DNA of 26,363 nt from Lachnospiraceae bacterium UBA7179 (GCA_002491195.1 DKVL01000016.1:1-26363); one strand, 5' to 3'. Positions 6,357 through 15,289 are shown, numbered from the stretch's first letter. Numbers and translations: made by a program. The notes: generated from the letters alone by a model not told the origin.

Positions 6357-8807
6357 ATGGAAACAATCAATGACACGCTGACGATACCGTTAAACAATGC
6401 GCTCTTTCATCTGGGCGACGCCCCGGATGCCTGGCAGGCATGGTTTGAGGACGACACCTGGGAGCCTGTAACGCTTCCGCACGACTGGTCTGTCCATCTG
6501 CCTTTTTCACAAGAATATTCCAGCGGAACCGGCTATCTCGCAGGCGGCATCGGCTGGTACCGCATCCATATCACCCCCGATGAAGCATGGAAAGGAAAAC
6601 AGATCCGCATCCACTTCGACAGCGTCTATAAAAACAGCCGCGTCTGGTGCAACTCCTCCTACCTTGGCGAGCGCCCGAACGGCTATATCTCTTTTGGCTA
6701 CGATGTGTCTGACTGTTTCCGCTTTGATGCCGACAATATTATCAGCGTGTACGTCGACAGGCGCGAACTGTCCGACTCGCGCTGGTTTACAGGTTCCGGC
6801 ATCACAGGAAGAGTTACACTGACCATATCTGAGAAGATTTATCCCGTCGACAACGGCATCTTTTTCCACACGCCGAAAGTTGAAAACGATCACGCCGACT
6901 ACGAGATTGTCAACAATCTGGTCAACGCGACAGACAAGAGCAGCCTGATCACTGTCACCAATGTCATCTTTGACGATGCGGGAAAACTCGTGGGCGAAGC
7001 TGTGTCGCAGACAACCATCATGGCACAGGCCACCATGCAGGTCACAAATTTCGGAACGATACAGGACCCCAAACTCTGGTCGCCCGAAGATCCGAGTCTA
7101 TACACCGTCAAAACCTACATCTCCTATCAGAAAGCGTATCAGGTTCATGAGATGAAGGTTGGAATCCGCAGTTTTCGCTTTCACCCCGACAGAGGCTTTT
7201 TCCTCAACGGAAAGCCTTACAAATTCAAGGGCGTCTGTCTGCACCACGACGCGGGCTGTCTCGGCGCCGCTGTTCCCTACGAAGTATGGTGCCGCAGACT
7301 CATCAAGCTCAAGAAAATGGGCTGCAACGCAATCCGCATGAGCCACAATCCCCATATGCCCGAGCTGTATACCCTGTGCGACCTGCTTGGCTTTTTTGTG
7401 ATGGACGAAGCATTCGACGAATGGGAGGGACCGAAAAATAAGTGGTGGCAGGGACACAATGTCTATCCCCCAAAACATCAGGGCTACTACACCGATTTTC
7501 CTGTATGGCATGAGCGCGATCTCACAGATATGATCCTGCGCGACCGCAATCACCCAAGCGTTATTCTGTGGAGTATCGGAAATGAGATCGACTACCCCAA
7601 CGATCCTTATTGCCATCCGGATTTTGTATCCATCTCAGGCAGCTGTGTTACCGGCAACAATGATGCCAACAAACCGGAGGCGGAGCGCATGTACAATCCC
7701 GCACGCCCCAATGCCAAACGCCTTACAGTTCTGGCAAAACAATTGTGTGATATTGTTAAAAAAGCCGACACCACGCACCCTGTGACACTCGCCGCCGCTT
7801 TCCCGGAGCTCTCCGCGAAGCTTGGCTTTATCGATGCAGTCGATGTTGTCGGCTACAATTACCGCGAGAATCTGTACGCGGAACACCACCTTGCCTTCCC
7901 TGAGAAACCGTTTCTCGGAAGTGAAAACGGGCACCGCCTTCAGGACTGGCACGCAGTGACGGACAATGAATACATCTCTGGCCAGTTTCTGTGGACAGGC
8001 ATCGACTATCTCGGCGAAGCGCATGGCTGGCCCGTCCATGGCTCTGGTGCAGGGCTGATCACGCTCGCTGGCTTTGAAAAACCCGGCTACTACCGCAGAC
8101 AAAGTTTCTGGTCAGATGAGCCCATGATCCGCTTGACAACCGTGCGGCAAACTGACAACTGTGTCACTCCCTGGGGGGAAACCGCAGAAGACGCCTACGC
8201 CTGTGAATTTGCCGCGTCAGGTGAAAGCTGGAATTACTGCGCAGGAGAAATGATCACTGTCAAGTGCTACACGAACTTAAAGTCTGTCGAGCTGTTTCTG
8301 AACAATAAGAGTCTTGGCATTTATGAAAAGGACAATGACAAGGACTGTATTCTCACAACTGTCAGATTTGAGCCAGGAACATTGACGGCAAAGGGTTCCG
8401 AAAATGACATCAGTGTCAGTCACAGTCTGTACACAACTCTTGTCTCATGCCAGATGCGTATACAGGAATACACGCTGAATGAAGAAGCGCGTAATATTAT
8501 CGCCAATGCAGTTGGCTACCGCAATCCCATCCATCAGTTTGAAGTCACTATGCTTGATGGAAACAACCGGCGCGTGTACCATGATTCCACACTGCTCACT
8601 GTGACTATTGAGAATGGAACGCTGCTTGGTCTCGAAAATGGCGACCTCGCTGACATAACAGAATACACGGCCAACTACCGCAGAGCGTACAGAGGACAAC
8701 TCCTGATCTACGCCGCCGATAACGAAGACACTTCCGCCACCACACCTCTGACAGTGACCGTGCGTGGGGATATGGTCCGGACAGAAACCATTAAAGCGGA
8801 CTCATAA
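6357..8807 (+). CDS. GH2 family glycosidase (beta-galactosidase or beta-glucuronidase type)
   Basis: An 816-residue cytoplasmic retaining exo-glycosidase. The jelly-roll sugar-binding domain covers about residues 10-158 (VTLPHDW, GGIGWYRIHI, WFTGSGITGRV). An immunoglobulin-like domain follows (about 165-272), then the TIM barrel (about 273-590) with FFLNGKPYKFKGVCLHHDAG and MGCNAIRMSHNPH. The acid/base is E410 in WSIGNEID and the nucleophile is E523 in PFLGSENGH. After residue 600 come a DUF4982-like domain (ITVKCYTNLKSVELFLNNKSLG) and a final Ig-like GH2 C-terminal domain. GH2 proteins of this build are mostly beta-galactosidases, but glucuronidase or arabinosidase activity cannot be excluded. 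AGGAG lies eleven bases before the ATG. It is the only large plus-strand gene in the cluster and has its own promoter. Confidence 0.9.
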   Translation: METINDTLTIPLNNALFHLGDAPDAWQAWFEDDTWEPVTLPHDWSVHLPFSQEYSSGTGYLAGGIGWYRIHITPDEAWKGKQIRIHFDSVYKNSRVWCNSSYLGERPNGYISFGYDVSDCFRFDADNIISVYVDRRELSDSRWFTGSGITGRVTLTISEKIYPVDNGIFFHTPKVENDHADYEIVNNLVNATDKSSLITVTNVIFDDAGKLVGEAVSQTTIMAQATMQVTNFGTIQDPKLWSPEDPSLYTVKTYISYQKAYQVHEMKVGIRSFRFHPDRGFFLNGKPYKFKGVCLHHDAGCLGAAVPYEVWCRRLIKLKKMGCNAIRMSHNPHMPELYTLCDLLGFFVMDEAFDEWEGPKNKWWQGHNVYPPKHQGYYTDFPVWHERDLTDMILRDRNHPSVILWSIGNEIDYPNDPYCHPDFVSISGSCVTGNNDANKPEAERMYNPARPNAKRLTVLAKQLCDIVKKADTTHPVTLAAAFPELSAKLGFIDAVDVVGYNYRENLYAEHHLAFPEKPFLGSENGHRLQDWHAVTDNEYISGQFLWTGIDYLGEAHGWPVHGSGAGLITLAGFEKPGYYRRQSFWSDEPMIRLTTVRQTDNCVTPWGETAEDAYACEFAASGESWNYCAGEMITVKCYTNLKSVELFLNNKSLGIYEKDNDKDCILTTVRFEPGTLTAKGSENDISVSHSLYTTLVSCQMRIQEYTLNEEARNIIANAVGYRNPIHQFEVTMLDGNNRRVYHDSTLLTVTIENGTLLGLENGDLADITEYTANYRRAYRGQLLIYAADNEDTSATTPLTVTVRGDMVRTETIKADS

Positions 8808-8848
8808 CAATGAAATGTTACGAAAATAGCATAATTACAGGATAACAG

Positions 8849-8902
8849 AAAAATAACATTACCAGAATGCCGTCTATTTCTCTGACAATCTGGTAATGTT
8901 AT
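8849..8902 (-). terminator. Terminator of the ATPase/PD-(D/E)XK gene
   Basis: A perfect 14-bp inverted repeat has arms 8853-8866 (ATAACATTACCAGA) and 8889-8902 around a 22-bp loop. Read on the minus strand, the last arm runs into TTTT (8849-8852), just after the gene ending at 8908. The plus-strand GH2 gene ends at 8807 and may use the same stem, although no T-run follows in that direction. The stem is AT-rich, so strength is uncertain. Confidence 0.6.
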
Positions 8903-8907
8903 AAAGG

Positions 8908-10617
8908 TTACCCAATCAACACATTCTTCCCCTCAAATGCAAAGCCGTATTTCCGTATACGCTCCGGCAGAAATCCTTTTGCCTCCAAAACTTTTGCATA
9001 CTGCTTTTCTTCAATCTGTGACAGTGCGGCCCTCACAGTATCCTCCAGGTCTTTCTCCTTCTGCGGACGATGAACTTTAAACTCCATGATGATCGCATCA
9101 TCTGTCTCATTCCCTTTGACTGGCTCGAGCATCACATCGTAGCGCCCAAATCCGCTTTCCCGGTTGGAAGTAATCGTATACCGGTCTGACAGATCCACCA
9201 TCAGCCCCAGCACAAACCCGTGATAAAATCGTTCCGGCTGGGATTTTTTAGAAGAATGCTTTCCAGTGTCAAAGCAGCTGAAGGTCTCCGCCGCAACATT
9301 GTTCATGTACTCATTCATGGCATCGAGATCGCCTTGCAGCAACGCTTTGAGAAAATCATTGTACTCTGGCGCATAATTTTTAAACCATCCTCTGATCATA
9401 TTTCGAAACATGAATTTGGTCTCCATATTTGTAAGTTTCAGATCATACTCCTCTTCCCCAATCTCCATGTTACTTTGATGCGCTTCCACCCGCAGATACC
9501 CGCTTGCAAGCAGCAGGCTCCAGATCGCATACTCGTTGTGGTCAAGCTCGTTAAATACAATCTGTTCATCAATCCTTGTGTGAAGCGTGCCGCCATTTAG
9601 TAAGTCCTCCATAATGATCTTAACGTCCTTGCTTCCCTCGCGGATCAATTTTCCAACCAGGCTGTTACTGCTCGTATTGGCCCAGTAAGTTGAAAATTTC
9701 CTTTTGCTAAGAAAATTGATAATGGACCATGGATTGTAGATATCTGACTGATTCCCAAATGTAAAACCGTCATACCAATCTTTGACGCCCTCTTCCATAT
9801 CAGACATATCATATTCCACCAATGCCCTGGAAACCTCTTCCTGCGTAAAACCAAAAAATTTTGTATATTTATCCGTAGTTGTAGTCACCACTTCGAGATT
9901 ATTTAAATCCGAAAATATAGATTCCCTGCTAATCCTTGTAATCCCTGTCATCAGCGCCTTCGCAAAATGCGGGTTTGTCTTAAAAGTCGCATTGAACAGA
10001 TTTCTTATAAACGAAACGATTTCGTCCCAATATCCATTTACATAGGCTTCCTGCATCGGCGTGTCATACTCGTCTAGCAGAATGATCACCTTTTTATTGT
10101 AATACCGATACATATACTCACTGAGCCTGTGAAGGGATATCGCCGCGTCTGTCACAGACATTCTATCGGAAACGCTGTCAAAATATTCCTTCTCCCTGTC
10201 TGTCAAAACGTTACTATCCCGCAAAAAATGATGCCGGCTGTACAAGTCTGCCAGAATCTGGCAGATCTGTATCTTCGTTGTCTCAAACGTATTCTCCTTC
10301 ACATTGGCAAAACTCAGGCTGATCACCGGATAGGTTCCCTGCAGTTGTCTGTATGGATACGAACCATCCGCCGACTTTTCATTCCATATACGCATCTTTT
10401 CAAACAGATCGCTCCGTCCCGCATAATCAACAGAAAAAAACTGCTCGACCATACTCATATTCAGTGTTTTTCCAAAACGCCTTGGGCGGGAGATCAGTGT
10501 CACGCTGTCAAAATTCTCCCACCATTCACTGATAAAACCTGTTTTGTCAACATAGAAACCATTATTTTCAATGAGTTCATCGTAACATTGATGACCGATT
10601 CCGACTACTCTCGCCAT
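8908..10617 (-). CDS. AAA-ATPase-like protein with C-terminal PD-(D/E)XK nuclease-fold domain
   Basis: A 569-residue protein of the widespread AAA-ATPase-like (PF09820) plus DUF1703/PD-(D/E)XK (PF08011) architecture. The N-terminus shows the family signature GFYVDKTGFI and the P-loop-like RPRRFGKTLNMSM (about 44-56, K50/T51). VIILLDEYDTPMQEAY supplies a Walker B-type acidic pair. Near the C-terminus, GRYDVML (Asp about 494) and IIMEFKV (Glu 512, Lys 514) are the nuclease-fold residues. The family is abundant in gut Firmicutes and Bacteroidetes; its role is unresolved, and mobile-element or defence roles have been proposed. The ATG at 10624-10626 touches the GAGAGGAG ribosome site, so the ATG at 10617 (MARVVGIG), nine bases further on, is preferred. 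It has its own promoter and terminator and is unrelated in theme to the glycosidase genes on either side. Confidence 0.88.
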   Translation of the reverse strand: MARVVGIGHQCYDELIENNGFYVDKTGFISEWWENFDSVTLISRPRRFGKTLNMSMVEQFFSVDYAGRSDLFEKMRIWNEKSADGSYPYRQLQGTYPVISLSFANVKENTFETTKIQICQILADLYSRHHFLRDSNVLTDREKEYFDSVSDRMSVTDAAISLHRLSEYMYRYYNKKVIILLDEYDTPMQEAYVNGYWDEIVSFIRNLFNATFKTNPHFAKALMTGITRISRESIFSDLNNLEVVTTTTDKYTKFFGFTQEEVSRALVEYDMSDMEEGVKDWYDGFTFGNQSDIYNPWSIINFLSKRKFSTYWANTSSNSLVGKLIREGSKDVKIIMEDLLNGGTLHTRIDEQIVFNELDHNEYAIWSLLLASGYLRVEAHQSNMEIGEEEYDLKLTNMETKFMFRNMIRGWFKNYAPEYNDFLKALLQGDLDAMNEYMNNVAAETFSCFDTGKHSSKKSQPERFYHGFVLGLMVDLSDRYTITSNRESGFGRYDVMLEPVKGNETDDAIIMEFKVHRPQKEKDLEDTVRAALSQIEEKQYAKVLEAKGFLPERIRKYGFAFEGKNVLIG

Positions 10618-10692
10618 ATGACTCATCTCCTCTCTCTATGATCCAGACGATTATCCAAACCTCTCATCGATAATCAATACTCATATAAACTC

Positions 10693-10721
10693 ATTATATC
10701 CTTTCGCATTGGAATCCACAA
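10693..10721 (-). promoter_or_regulatory. Sigma-A-like promoter of the ATPase/PD-(D/E)XK gene
   Basis: Minus-strand TTGTGG (10716-10721), 17 bp, then a consensus TATAAT (10693-10698) lies about 75 bp upstream of the start codon. It sits in the 140-bp gap after the GH35 gene, where no obvious terminator for GH35 is visible. Confidence 0.6.
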
Positions 10722-10766
10722 GAACCAATCGTCTCTTCTGCAACGCCATGATGCCTGCATTGTACG

Positions 10767-12584
10767 TTATCCGATATCCGGTTCATCCTTCAATTCGATC
10801 ACGCCTGTTGTCTTCCCTTCCGTCTCAAACACAATAATCTCATTTTTTCCAGGCTTCAGGAGCGGCGCCGGTATGTACAGACGTTTCTGCGGTCCGATCT
10901 CCCAGTACCTGCCGAGATTGAATCCGTTCAGGAACACGCAGCCCTTTCCCCAGCCGTCAAGCTCCAGGAACGTATCACCTGTCTCGTCCACCTCAAACGC
11001 AAACTTGTAAAATGCCGGAAGTTCTTCTGTATAATCCTTGTCAAAATCTAGCTTGTCAATATTGTCAAGCGGCAGCGGATACATCGTCCAATTGTAGTGC
11101 ATATGCCCATTGATCTGCACGCAGTCCTGTATTCCCTTTCTCTGATGCTCCATCATTGGTCCGAAATTGACGCGCCCCATATTTTCCATGAGAATGTCAA
11201 GCGGCGCATTTTCTGCGAAGGTAATCGGCGCGTTTGGGGACTCTATCGCTTCTTTTGCCGCCGGCGCATTGGCATCCTCCGCCTTTTTCACCTTTCCGGC
11301 AATCACATCGTACTCATAGCCAAGTTCTGTGTCATACAGATTTACCACGCGCTTATTGTCGGCAAAAATATTTGCGCGGTCATTGGCCCCCCACAGTCGG
11401 ATACGCTCGATATTCTGCTCATGCTGTAACGTTGAATGGTAGAGAATATAACCATAATTTTGTCCACATTTTTCCATGCAGACTGGAAATGTATCCACAA
11501 TCGGTTTGGACAGATTCTCAAGATTCTGAAACAGACCTGTCTGTGACACAACTGTCAGTTTTCCATATGCCTTTTTCCTGATCTGTGTCGTAAACTCCAC
11601 CTTCGGAATCGGAGCATACTTGCTGATCACCTTCTGGAATTGATAATATTTCTCAGTAAAATCACCCGCCTCCGTGAGCAGCGCATCGTAGTCATACGAA
11701 GTCACATCCGGCGTCAGCTCGTCATAATAATTCGAACCGTTCATGAACCCGAAGTTCGTACCGCCCTCAAACATATAGATATTGACATGTCCCAGATCCA
11801 GCATATCGTCCAGATCCTGCGGGCTCTCCGGATTGCCGTGCATATGGCCGCCGTTTCCCCAGTGGTCAAACCAGCCCACCCAGAACTCCGCACACATCAG
11901 CGGGCCGCCTTTTGCATATGGCGAGAGCACTGCAAACCGCTCCTTCGTGCGCGAGCCGAAATTTCCAGTTGGGTGGATTCCATCAATACTGCCGCACGAA
12001 AGGGCCTCCTCAAACGGCCCATCCGAAGTGATCAGCGGCACTGTCACTCCGCGCTCCAGCATCATGTCACGGATCGTTTCCATATAGCGGCTGTCATCGC
12101 CATAATATCCATACTCATTCTCAACCTGCATCAGAATCACCGGACCGCCTTCCGTGATCTGCAGCGGTGTGATCAGCGGAAACAGCCTGTCATAGTATTC
12201 CCTGACATATCGCAAAAAAGGTTCATGGCATGCGCGCAGACGCATCCCGTCCTCCTGCAGCAGCCATGCAGGAAGTCCGCCAAACTCCCACTCGGCACAG
12301 ATGTAGGGCGATGGCCTGAGTATCACGTACAATCCAAGCTCCTGTGCGGTTTTTACAAACTTCACAAGGTCATTTCTGCCGCTAAAATCATATATCCCCT
12401 TCGCAGGCTCATGGACATTCCATGCAATATAAGTCTCCACTGTGTTGCAGCCCATCGCTTTCAATTTTTCCAGTCGGTCGCGCCAGTACTCTGGCACTAC
12501 ACGAAAATAATGAATACTTCCGGATATGACCTGAAACGGCTTCCCATCTAAATAAAAATTGTCCTTAATCTCAAATCGTCCCAT
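10767..12584 (-). CDS. GH35 beta-galactosidase
   Basis: A 605-residue retaining beta-galactosidase without a signal peptide, close in length to cytoplasmic or wall-anchorless BgaC-type enzymes. The TIM barrel begins at once: SGSIHYFRVVPEYWRDRLEKLKAMGCNTVETYIAWNVHEP (21-60), then ILRPSPYICAEWEFGGLPAWL (88-108). The acid/base is E157 in QVENEYGYYGDD and the nucleophile is E233 in MCAEFWVGWFDHWG. The C-terminal part (about 380-600) carries beta-sandwich domains, ending in FLELDGWGKGCVFLNGFNLGRYWEIGPQ, the usual GH35 sugar-binding motif. Known relatives release terminal beta-1,3- or beta-1,4-linked galactose. The promoter lies in the 3' end of the ASCH gene, and an operator-like sequence follows it that is shared with the permease operon, so the enzyme probably acts on sugars brought in by that transporter. 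Confidence 0.93.
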   Translation of the reverse strand: MGRFEIKDNFYLDGKPFQVISGSIHYFRVVPEYWRDRLEKLKAMGCNTVETYIAWNVHEPAKGIYDFSGRNDLVKFVKTAQELGLYVILRPSPYICAEWEFGGLPAWLLQEDGMRLRACHEPFLRYVREYYDRLFPLITPLQITEGGPVILMQVENEYGYYGDDSRYMETIRDMMLERGVTVPLITSDGPFEEALSCGSIDGIHPTGNFGSRTKERFAVLSPYAKGGPLMCAEFWVGWFDHWGNGGHMHGNPESPQDLDDMLDLGHVNIYMFEGGTNFGFMNGSNYYDELTPDVTSYDYDALLTEAGDFTEKYYQFQKVISKYAPIPKVEFTTQIRKKAYGKLTVVSQTGLFQNLENLSKPIVDTFPVCMEKCGQNYGYILYHSTLQHEQNIERIRLWGANDRANIFADNKRVVNLYDTELGYEYDVIAGKVKKAEDANAPAAKEAIESPNAPITFAENAPLDILMENMGRVNFGPMMEHQRKGIQDCVQINGHMHYNWTMYPLPLDNIDKLDFDKDYTEELPAFYKFAFEVDETGDTFLELDGWGKGCVFLNGFNLGRYWEIGPQKRLYIPAPLLKPGKNEIIVFETEGKTTGVIELKDEPDIG

Positions 12585-12649
12585 ACCTCTCCCTCCACAT
12601 TCAAAAAGTTTTAAAATTGTTATTGTTTCTACAGTTTCGCTTTCCTTTC

Positions 12650-12663
12650 CAAAACCGCTTTCA
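12650..12663 (-). promoter_or_regulatory. LacI/CcpA-type operator at the GH35 promoter
   Basis: Minus-strand TGAAAGCGGTTTTG is a near-palindrome centred on CG. It lies seven bases downstream of the -10 box, around the transcription start. It differs from the permease-operon site by two of 14 bases and occupies the same position. It also resembles the CcpA cre consensus, with mismatches only at the last two positions. Confidence 0.55.
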
Positions 12664-12670
12664 TAACGAA

Positions 12671-12699
12671 ATCATATCACTTTCAAACATCACCGTCAA
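12671..12699 (-). promoter_or_regulatory. Sigma-A-like promoter of the GH35 gene inside the ASCH gene end
   Basis: TTGACG (12694-12699), 17 bp, TATGAT (12671-12676) on the minus strand. The -35 box and part of the spacer are the last codons of the ASCH-domain gene, which stops at 12683. The leader to the GH35 ATG is about 80 bases. GGAGGGAGAGG just before the ATG is the ribosome site. Confidence 0.6.
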
Positions 12700-13192
12700 C
12701 GCCAATACAATCATGTCTCCCTACGATCCATGACTGTCGGTTTTTGCCCTTGATCCTGATTGGTTCAAGCACAAATAATAAATTTACCTCAATCAGCGTA
12801 GCATACCTGCATATTTGTCTGCTCTGCCAAAACGCATCACTGCCGCATATTTTATCATTATACTGATTCCTGATCGTTAAAATTCCCTTCGGATCTAACC
12901 CTTCAAAACAAGATACTGCTCCGGCTTCAAAAACACCTGCAATATCTCCCCCGGACTTTTTTAAAAGGATTATATCTTTTTCGTCTACTTTTTGAAACGG
13001 CGCAATTCTTTTCCGGCTAAATCTTGACTCGATCGTCTTTTTTCCTTCAAGGATCCACGACAAATATGGCTCTGTCATAATCGCCATATGAACTCTGCCA
13101 AAATCCGCATTCAAAATCTTCCTTTTCCAATATGCATTGTCTCTTTCAACTGCCTGCTCCAAAATATCACCCAAAAAGTCACCAGGATTCAT
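12683..13192 (-). CDS. ASCH-domain protein
   Basis: A 169-residue soluble protein. After a short helical N-terminus, residues about 35-100 match the ASCH fold, with HMAIMTEPYLSWILEGKKTIESRFSR and VDEKDIILLKKSGGDIAGVFEA. The EGKKTIESR loop (49-57) is the family hallmark and lines the RNA- or nucleotide-binding cleft. ASCH proteins bind RNA or modified nucleosides; some are amidohydrolases or RNases, and others act in translation or stress. The start at 13192 has only weak ribosome-site support, with AGG next to the ATG and GAGG further out. It is the first gene after the permease-operon terminator and overlaps the GH35 promoter at its 3' end. Its presence beside sugar genes looks incidental. 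Confidence 0.75.
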   Translation of the reverse strand: MNPGDFLGDILEQAVERDNAYWKRKILNADFGRVHMAIMTEPYLSWILEGKKTIESRFSRKRIAPFQKVDEKDIILLKKSGGDIAGVFEAGAVSCFEGLDPKGILTIRNQYNDKICGSDAFWQSRQICRYATLIEVNLLFVLEPIRIKGKNRQSWIVGRHDCIGVDGDV

Positions 13193-13296
13193 CCTGCCAC
13201 ATCCTCTATACTGCTATATTCATTGTTTTTTGTGCAATCTACATTACTCATTTTTCTATCGTTCCTAACATACACTCTTTTCACTCACGTGTATAT

Positions 13297-13339
13297 AATC
13301 GAGTGAGGGAATGCCCTGCTCGCCGCGCGGCACCCGTGT
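13297..13339 (-). repeat. Structured repeat element, copy A
   Basis: Read on the minus strand this is CACACGGGTGCCGCGCGG followed by CGAGCAGGGCATTCCCTCACTCGATT. The second part folds as CGAG/CTCG and AGGG/CCCT around CATT. It is related to copy B at 19992-20038: both share CACGGG, GCGCG, CGAG, AGGG, TTCCC and CTCGATT in order. It lies just past the permease-operon terminator and before the ASCH gene. The gap 13193-13405 holds nothing else recognisable. Confidence 0.6.
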
Positions 13340-13343
13340 GCAG

Positions 13344-13377
13344 AAAAAGGAGGATATGACAGTAGTCATACCCCCCC
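13344..13377 (-). terminator. Terminator of the sugar transport operon
   Basis: On the minus strand the stem TATGAC-tact-GTCATA (13355-13360 with 13365-13370), extended outward by a G-run pairing imperfectly with TCCTCC, runs into TTTTT (13344-13348). It follows the binding-protein stop codon by about 30 bases. Confidence 0.7.
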
Positions 13378-13405
13378 TAAGCTGCGTAACCGTCACTGCA
13401 GATTG

Positions 13406-15112
13406 TTATTTATAAAGCGCGTCAAACTGTCTCTGTAATTCTGCTGTAACCTCGTCAATACCTGCTGCCTTCAATGCTGCCTGATACTCTGCAACGATAT
13501 CTTCCGCTGTGCCTGAATATTTACCAAATGCGATCTGTTTCATATAGTTCGTGTTGATCTCGTTGATGTTGGAAATCTGTGAACGGATATTATCTACCTC
13601 TGCCACGAACTGACCATACGGATACTCGATCTTAAGTTTATCGTACTCTGCATACAGTGCATCGATCTTATCCCAGTCACGGCTTGCGTCCTTGATCTCA
13701 AGGTCATCGTTACGTCCCCACCAGTAATTTGTTGTTCCGTTGATGTTGTCTGTATCCTGATTATAGCCTTCCGGTGTTGTTCTGAGGCCCTCTGGTGTCA
13801 CTTCATAAGAAACGCCCTCGATACCATAGCAGAACAGCTTGTAGCAATCCGGATCATTTCTCAGCAAGTCGTATACCATCAGTGCTCTTTCCGGATTCTT
13901 GCTGCCTGCGGAAATTGCCATAGCGCCGTGTGTGATGGAAAGCGCTGTCACATTGCCAGTCTCCTGACCAAAATAGAAGAAACCTGTCTCTGCATTTGGA
14001 TCGTCAGCATAAATCGTATTTGCTGGTGTGTGGCTTACCAGGTCAGTCCATGTCTGTGTATGATGCTGCTCTGCCGCAACTTTTCCGACTCTGTAGTCAT
14101 CGCGGTTTGTCGAGGAAGTATTGTTCAGCACGTCTGTCTGCCATACGCCGATCTCGTCCCATTCCTTCATCATCTTTGCAAACTCTACAAGGGAGTCCGT
14201 GTCAGTTACAAACGGAGAATATACCGTGTAGAGATCATTTCTTGTGCCGCCCCACATTGCAGCGGAGTTGATGCCGTCGATAGGCACATAGTCAGAGTGG
14301 GAAGCGATCCAGCCGCCTGCCATCTGTGCATACTGTGTACCGTCGGAATCCCATGGAATAATGTCAGGATATGTCTCCTTTACATACTTGAAGTAAGTCG
14401 TCAGATCTTCCCAGCTCTTTACACCGTCTGAAAGACCAGCAGCCTTTGCCCAGTCAAGCCGATAGATAAAGCCGTGGTTGGTCCACTGTGCGTAATTGTC
14501 CTCAGGAATCAGATAAATATCACCGTCATACTTGCAAAGCTCCCAGTTCTCAGCAGGCACGCTCGCCCAGGTCTTGGGTGCATACGTCTTCAACATATCC
14601 TCAGAGAGCTCCAGAAACGCACCGTTCTTCGCGTTTGGCCATGCGTCCAGCCAGTCAGAAGCCGTTCCGACAAGATCTACAGTACCATCCATCTGTGCCA
14701 GTGTCAGGTTGTAGTTAGAAAGATAATCTGTCCAGCTGATGAAGTATGTCTGCAGTTCTGCGTTGCACTTCTCTGTCAGGATCTTGTTCAGTTCTGTCAT
14801 CATCTGATCATATTTTTCCTTGGTTCCGGTCGGTGTCTCGCCGGTCGTCATGTATGTAATGACAACATGCTCTGATGTATCCACATTTGCCCATGGATCA
14901 TCCGATGAAGCCGCCGCATCCCCGCTGGAAGCGTTATCCGTTGACGCATTGTCAGCAGATGCGTTGTCATTGGACGCAGATGAATCTGCAGATGCCGGTG
15001 TGTCACTTGCATTTGAACCAGCATTTGAGTCTGAGTTCCCGCCGCCGCAGCCTGTTGCAAGCCCAGCGATCATTGTGGTTGTCAATAATACTGCCAATAC
15101 CTTCTTTTTCAT
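13406..15112 (-). CDS. Sugar ABC transporter substrate-binding lipoprotein (LplA/YtcQ type, DUF3502 C-terminus)
   Basis: A 568-residue extracellular binding protein. Residues 1-22 are a lipoprotein signal ending in LATGC (lipidated Cys22). A low-complexity Ser/Asn/Asp/Ala linker (about 23-72) follows, then a family 1 binding fold (DPWANVDTSEHVVITYMTTG onward, with YLIPEDNYAQWTNHGFIYRLDWAKAAGL). The final 150 residues resemble DUF3502, found in the large binding proteins paired with LplB/YtcP permeases for complex oligosaccharides. AGGAGG precedes the ATG. It is the last gene of the LplB-YtcP-binding-protein operon, separated from the permease by 176 bp containing two hairpins, and is followed by a terminator. 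No ATPase is encoded here; a shared MsmK/UgpC-type ATPase elsewhere is expected. The sugar cannot be read from the sequence, but beta-galactosides fit the neighbours. Confidence 0.92.
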   Translation of the reverse strand: MKKKVLAVLLTTTMIAGLATGCGGGNSDSNAGSNASDTPASADSSASNDNASADNASTDNASSGDAAASSDDPWANVDTSEHVVITYMTTGETPTGTKEKYDQMMTELNKILTEKCNAELQTYFISWTDYLSNYNLTLAQMDGTVDLVGTASDWLDAWPNAKNGAFLELSEDMLKTYAPKTWASVPAENWELCKYDGDIYLIPEDNYAQWTNHGFIYRLDWAKAAGLSDGVKSWEDLTTYFKYVKETYPDIIPWDSDGTQYAQMAGGWIASHSDYVPIDGINSAAMWGGTRNDLYTVYSPFVTDTDSLVEFAKMMKEWDEIGVWQTDVLNNTSSTNRDDYRVGKVAAEQHHTQTWTDLVSHTPANTIYADDPNAETGFFYFGQETGNVTALSITHGAMAISAGSKNPERALMVYDLLRNDPDCYKLFCYGIEGVSYEVTPEGLRTTPEGYNQDTDNINGTTNYWWGRNDDLEIKDASRDWDKIDALYAEYDKLKIEYPYGQFVAEVDNIRSQISNINEINTNYMKQIAFGKYSGTAEDIVAEYQAALKAAGIDEVTAELQRQFDALYK

Positions 15113-15200
15113 TTTTTGTCCTCCTATAAACTTTTATTTGCTTATCTCCGCCCCCGCGGAGCTATCGCCTGAATAGAAATAACTATATTCGATGCACCCG

Positions 15201-15289
15201 GAAGAACGCTGCCCTTTGCGTTCTTCCTGCACGAAGCTTTAGATTTTCTTAGGCGGCGTCCTTTGGCGCCTTAGAAAATCTCTTCGTGC
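15201..15289 (-). other. Two nested hairpins between permease and binding-protein genes
   Basis: The long stem pairs 15229-15236 with 15282-15289 (GCACGAAG/CTTCGTGC) and continues as 15241-15255 with 15267-15281, one mismatch and a four-base bulge. A second stem pairs 15201-15209 (GAAGAACGC) with 15218-15226. The first abuts the YtcP-like stop codon. No T-run follows on the minus strand, so simple termination is unlikely. Such elements often stabilise or separate mRNA segments so that the binding protein is made in excess over permeases. Confidence 0.6.

Noticed and set aside
11640..12551. Long plus-strand open frame (about 300 codons) opposite the GH35 gene
   Set aside because: It mirrors the GH35 coding frame, lacks a ribosome site and has no recognisable domain; GH35 motifs on the other strand are unambiguous.
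13193..13405. Possible small gene between the ASCH and binding-protein genes
   Set aside because: Short frames lack ribosome sites; the space is occupied by the repeat element and a terminator.
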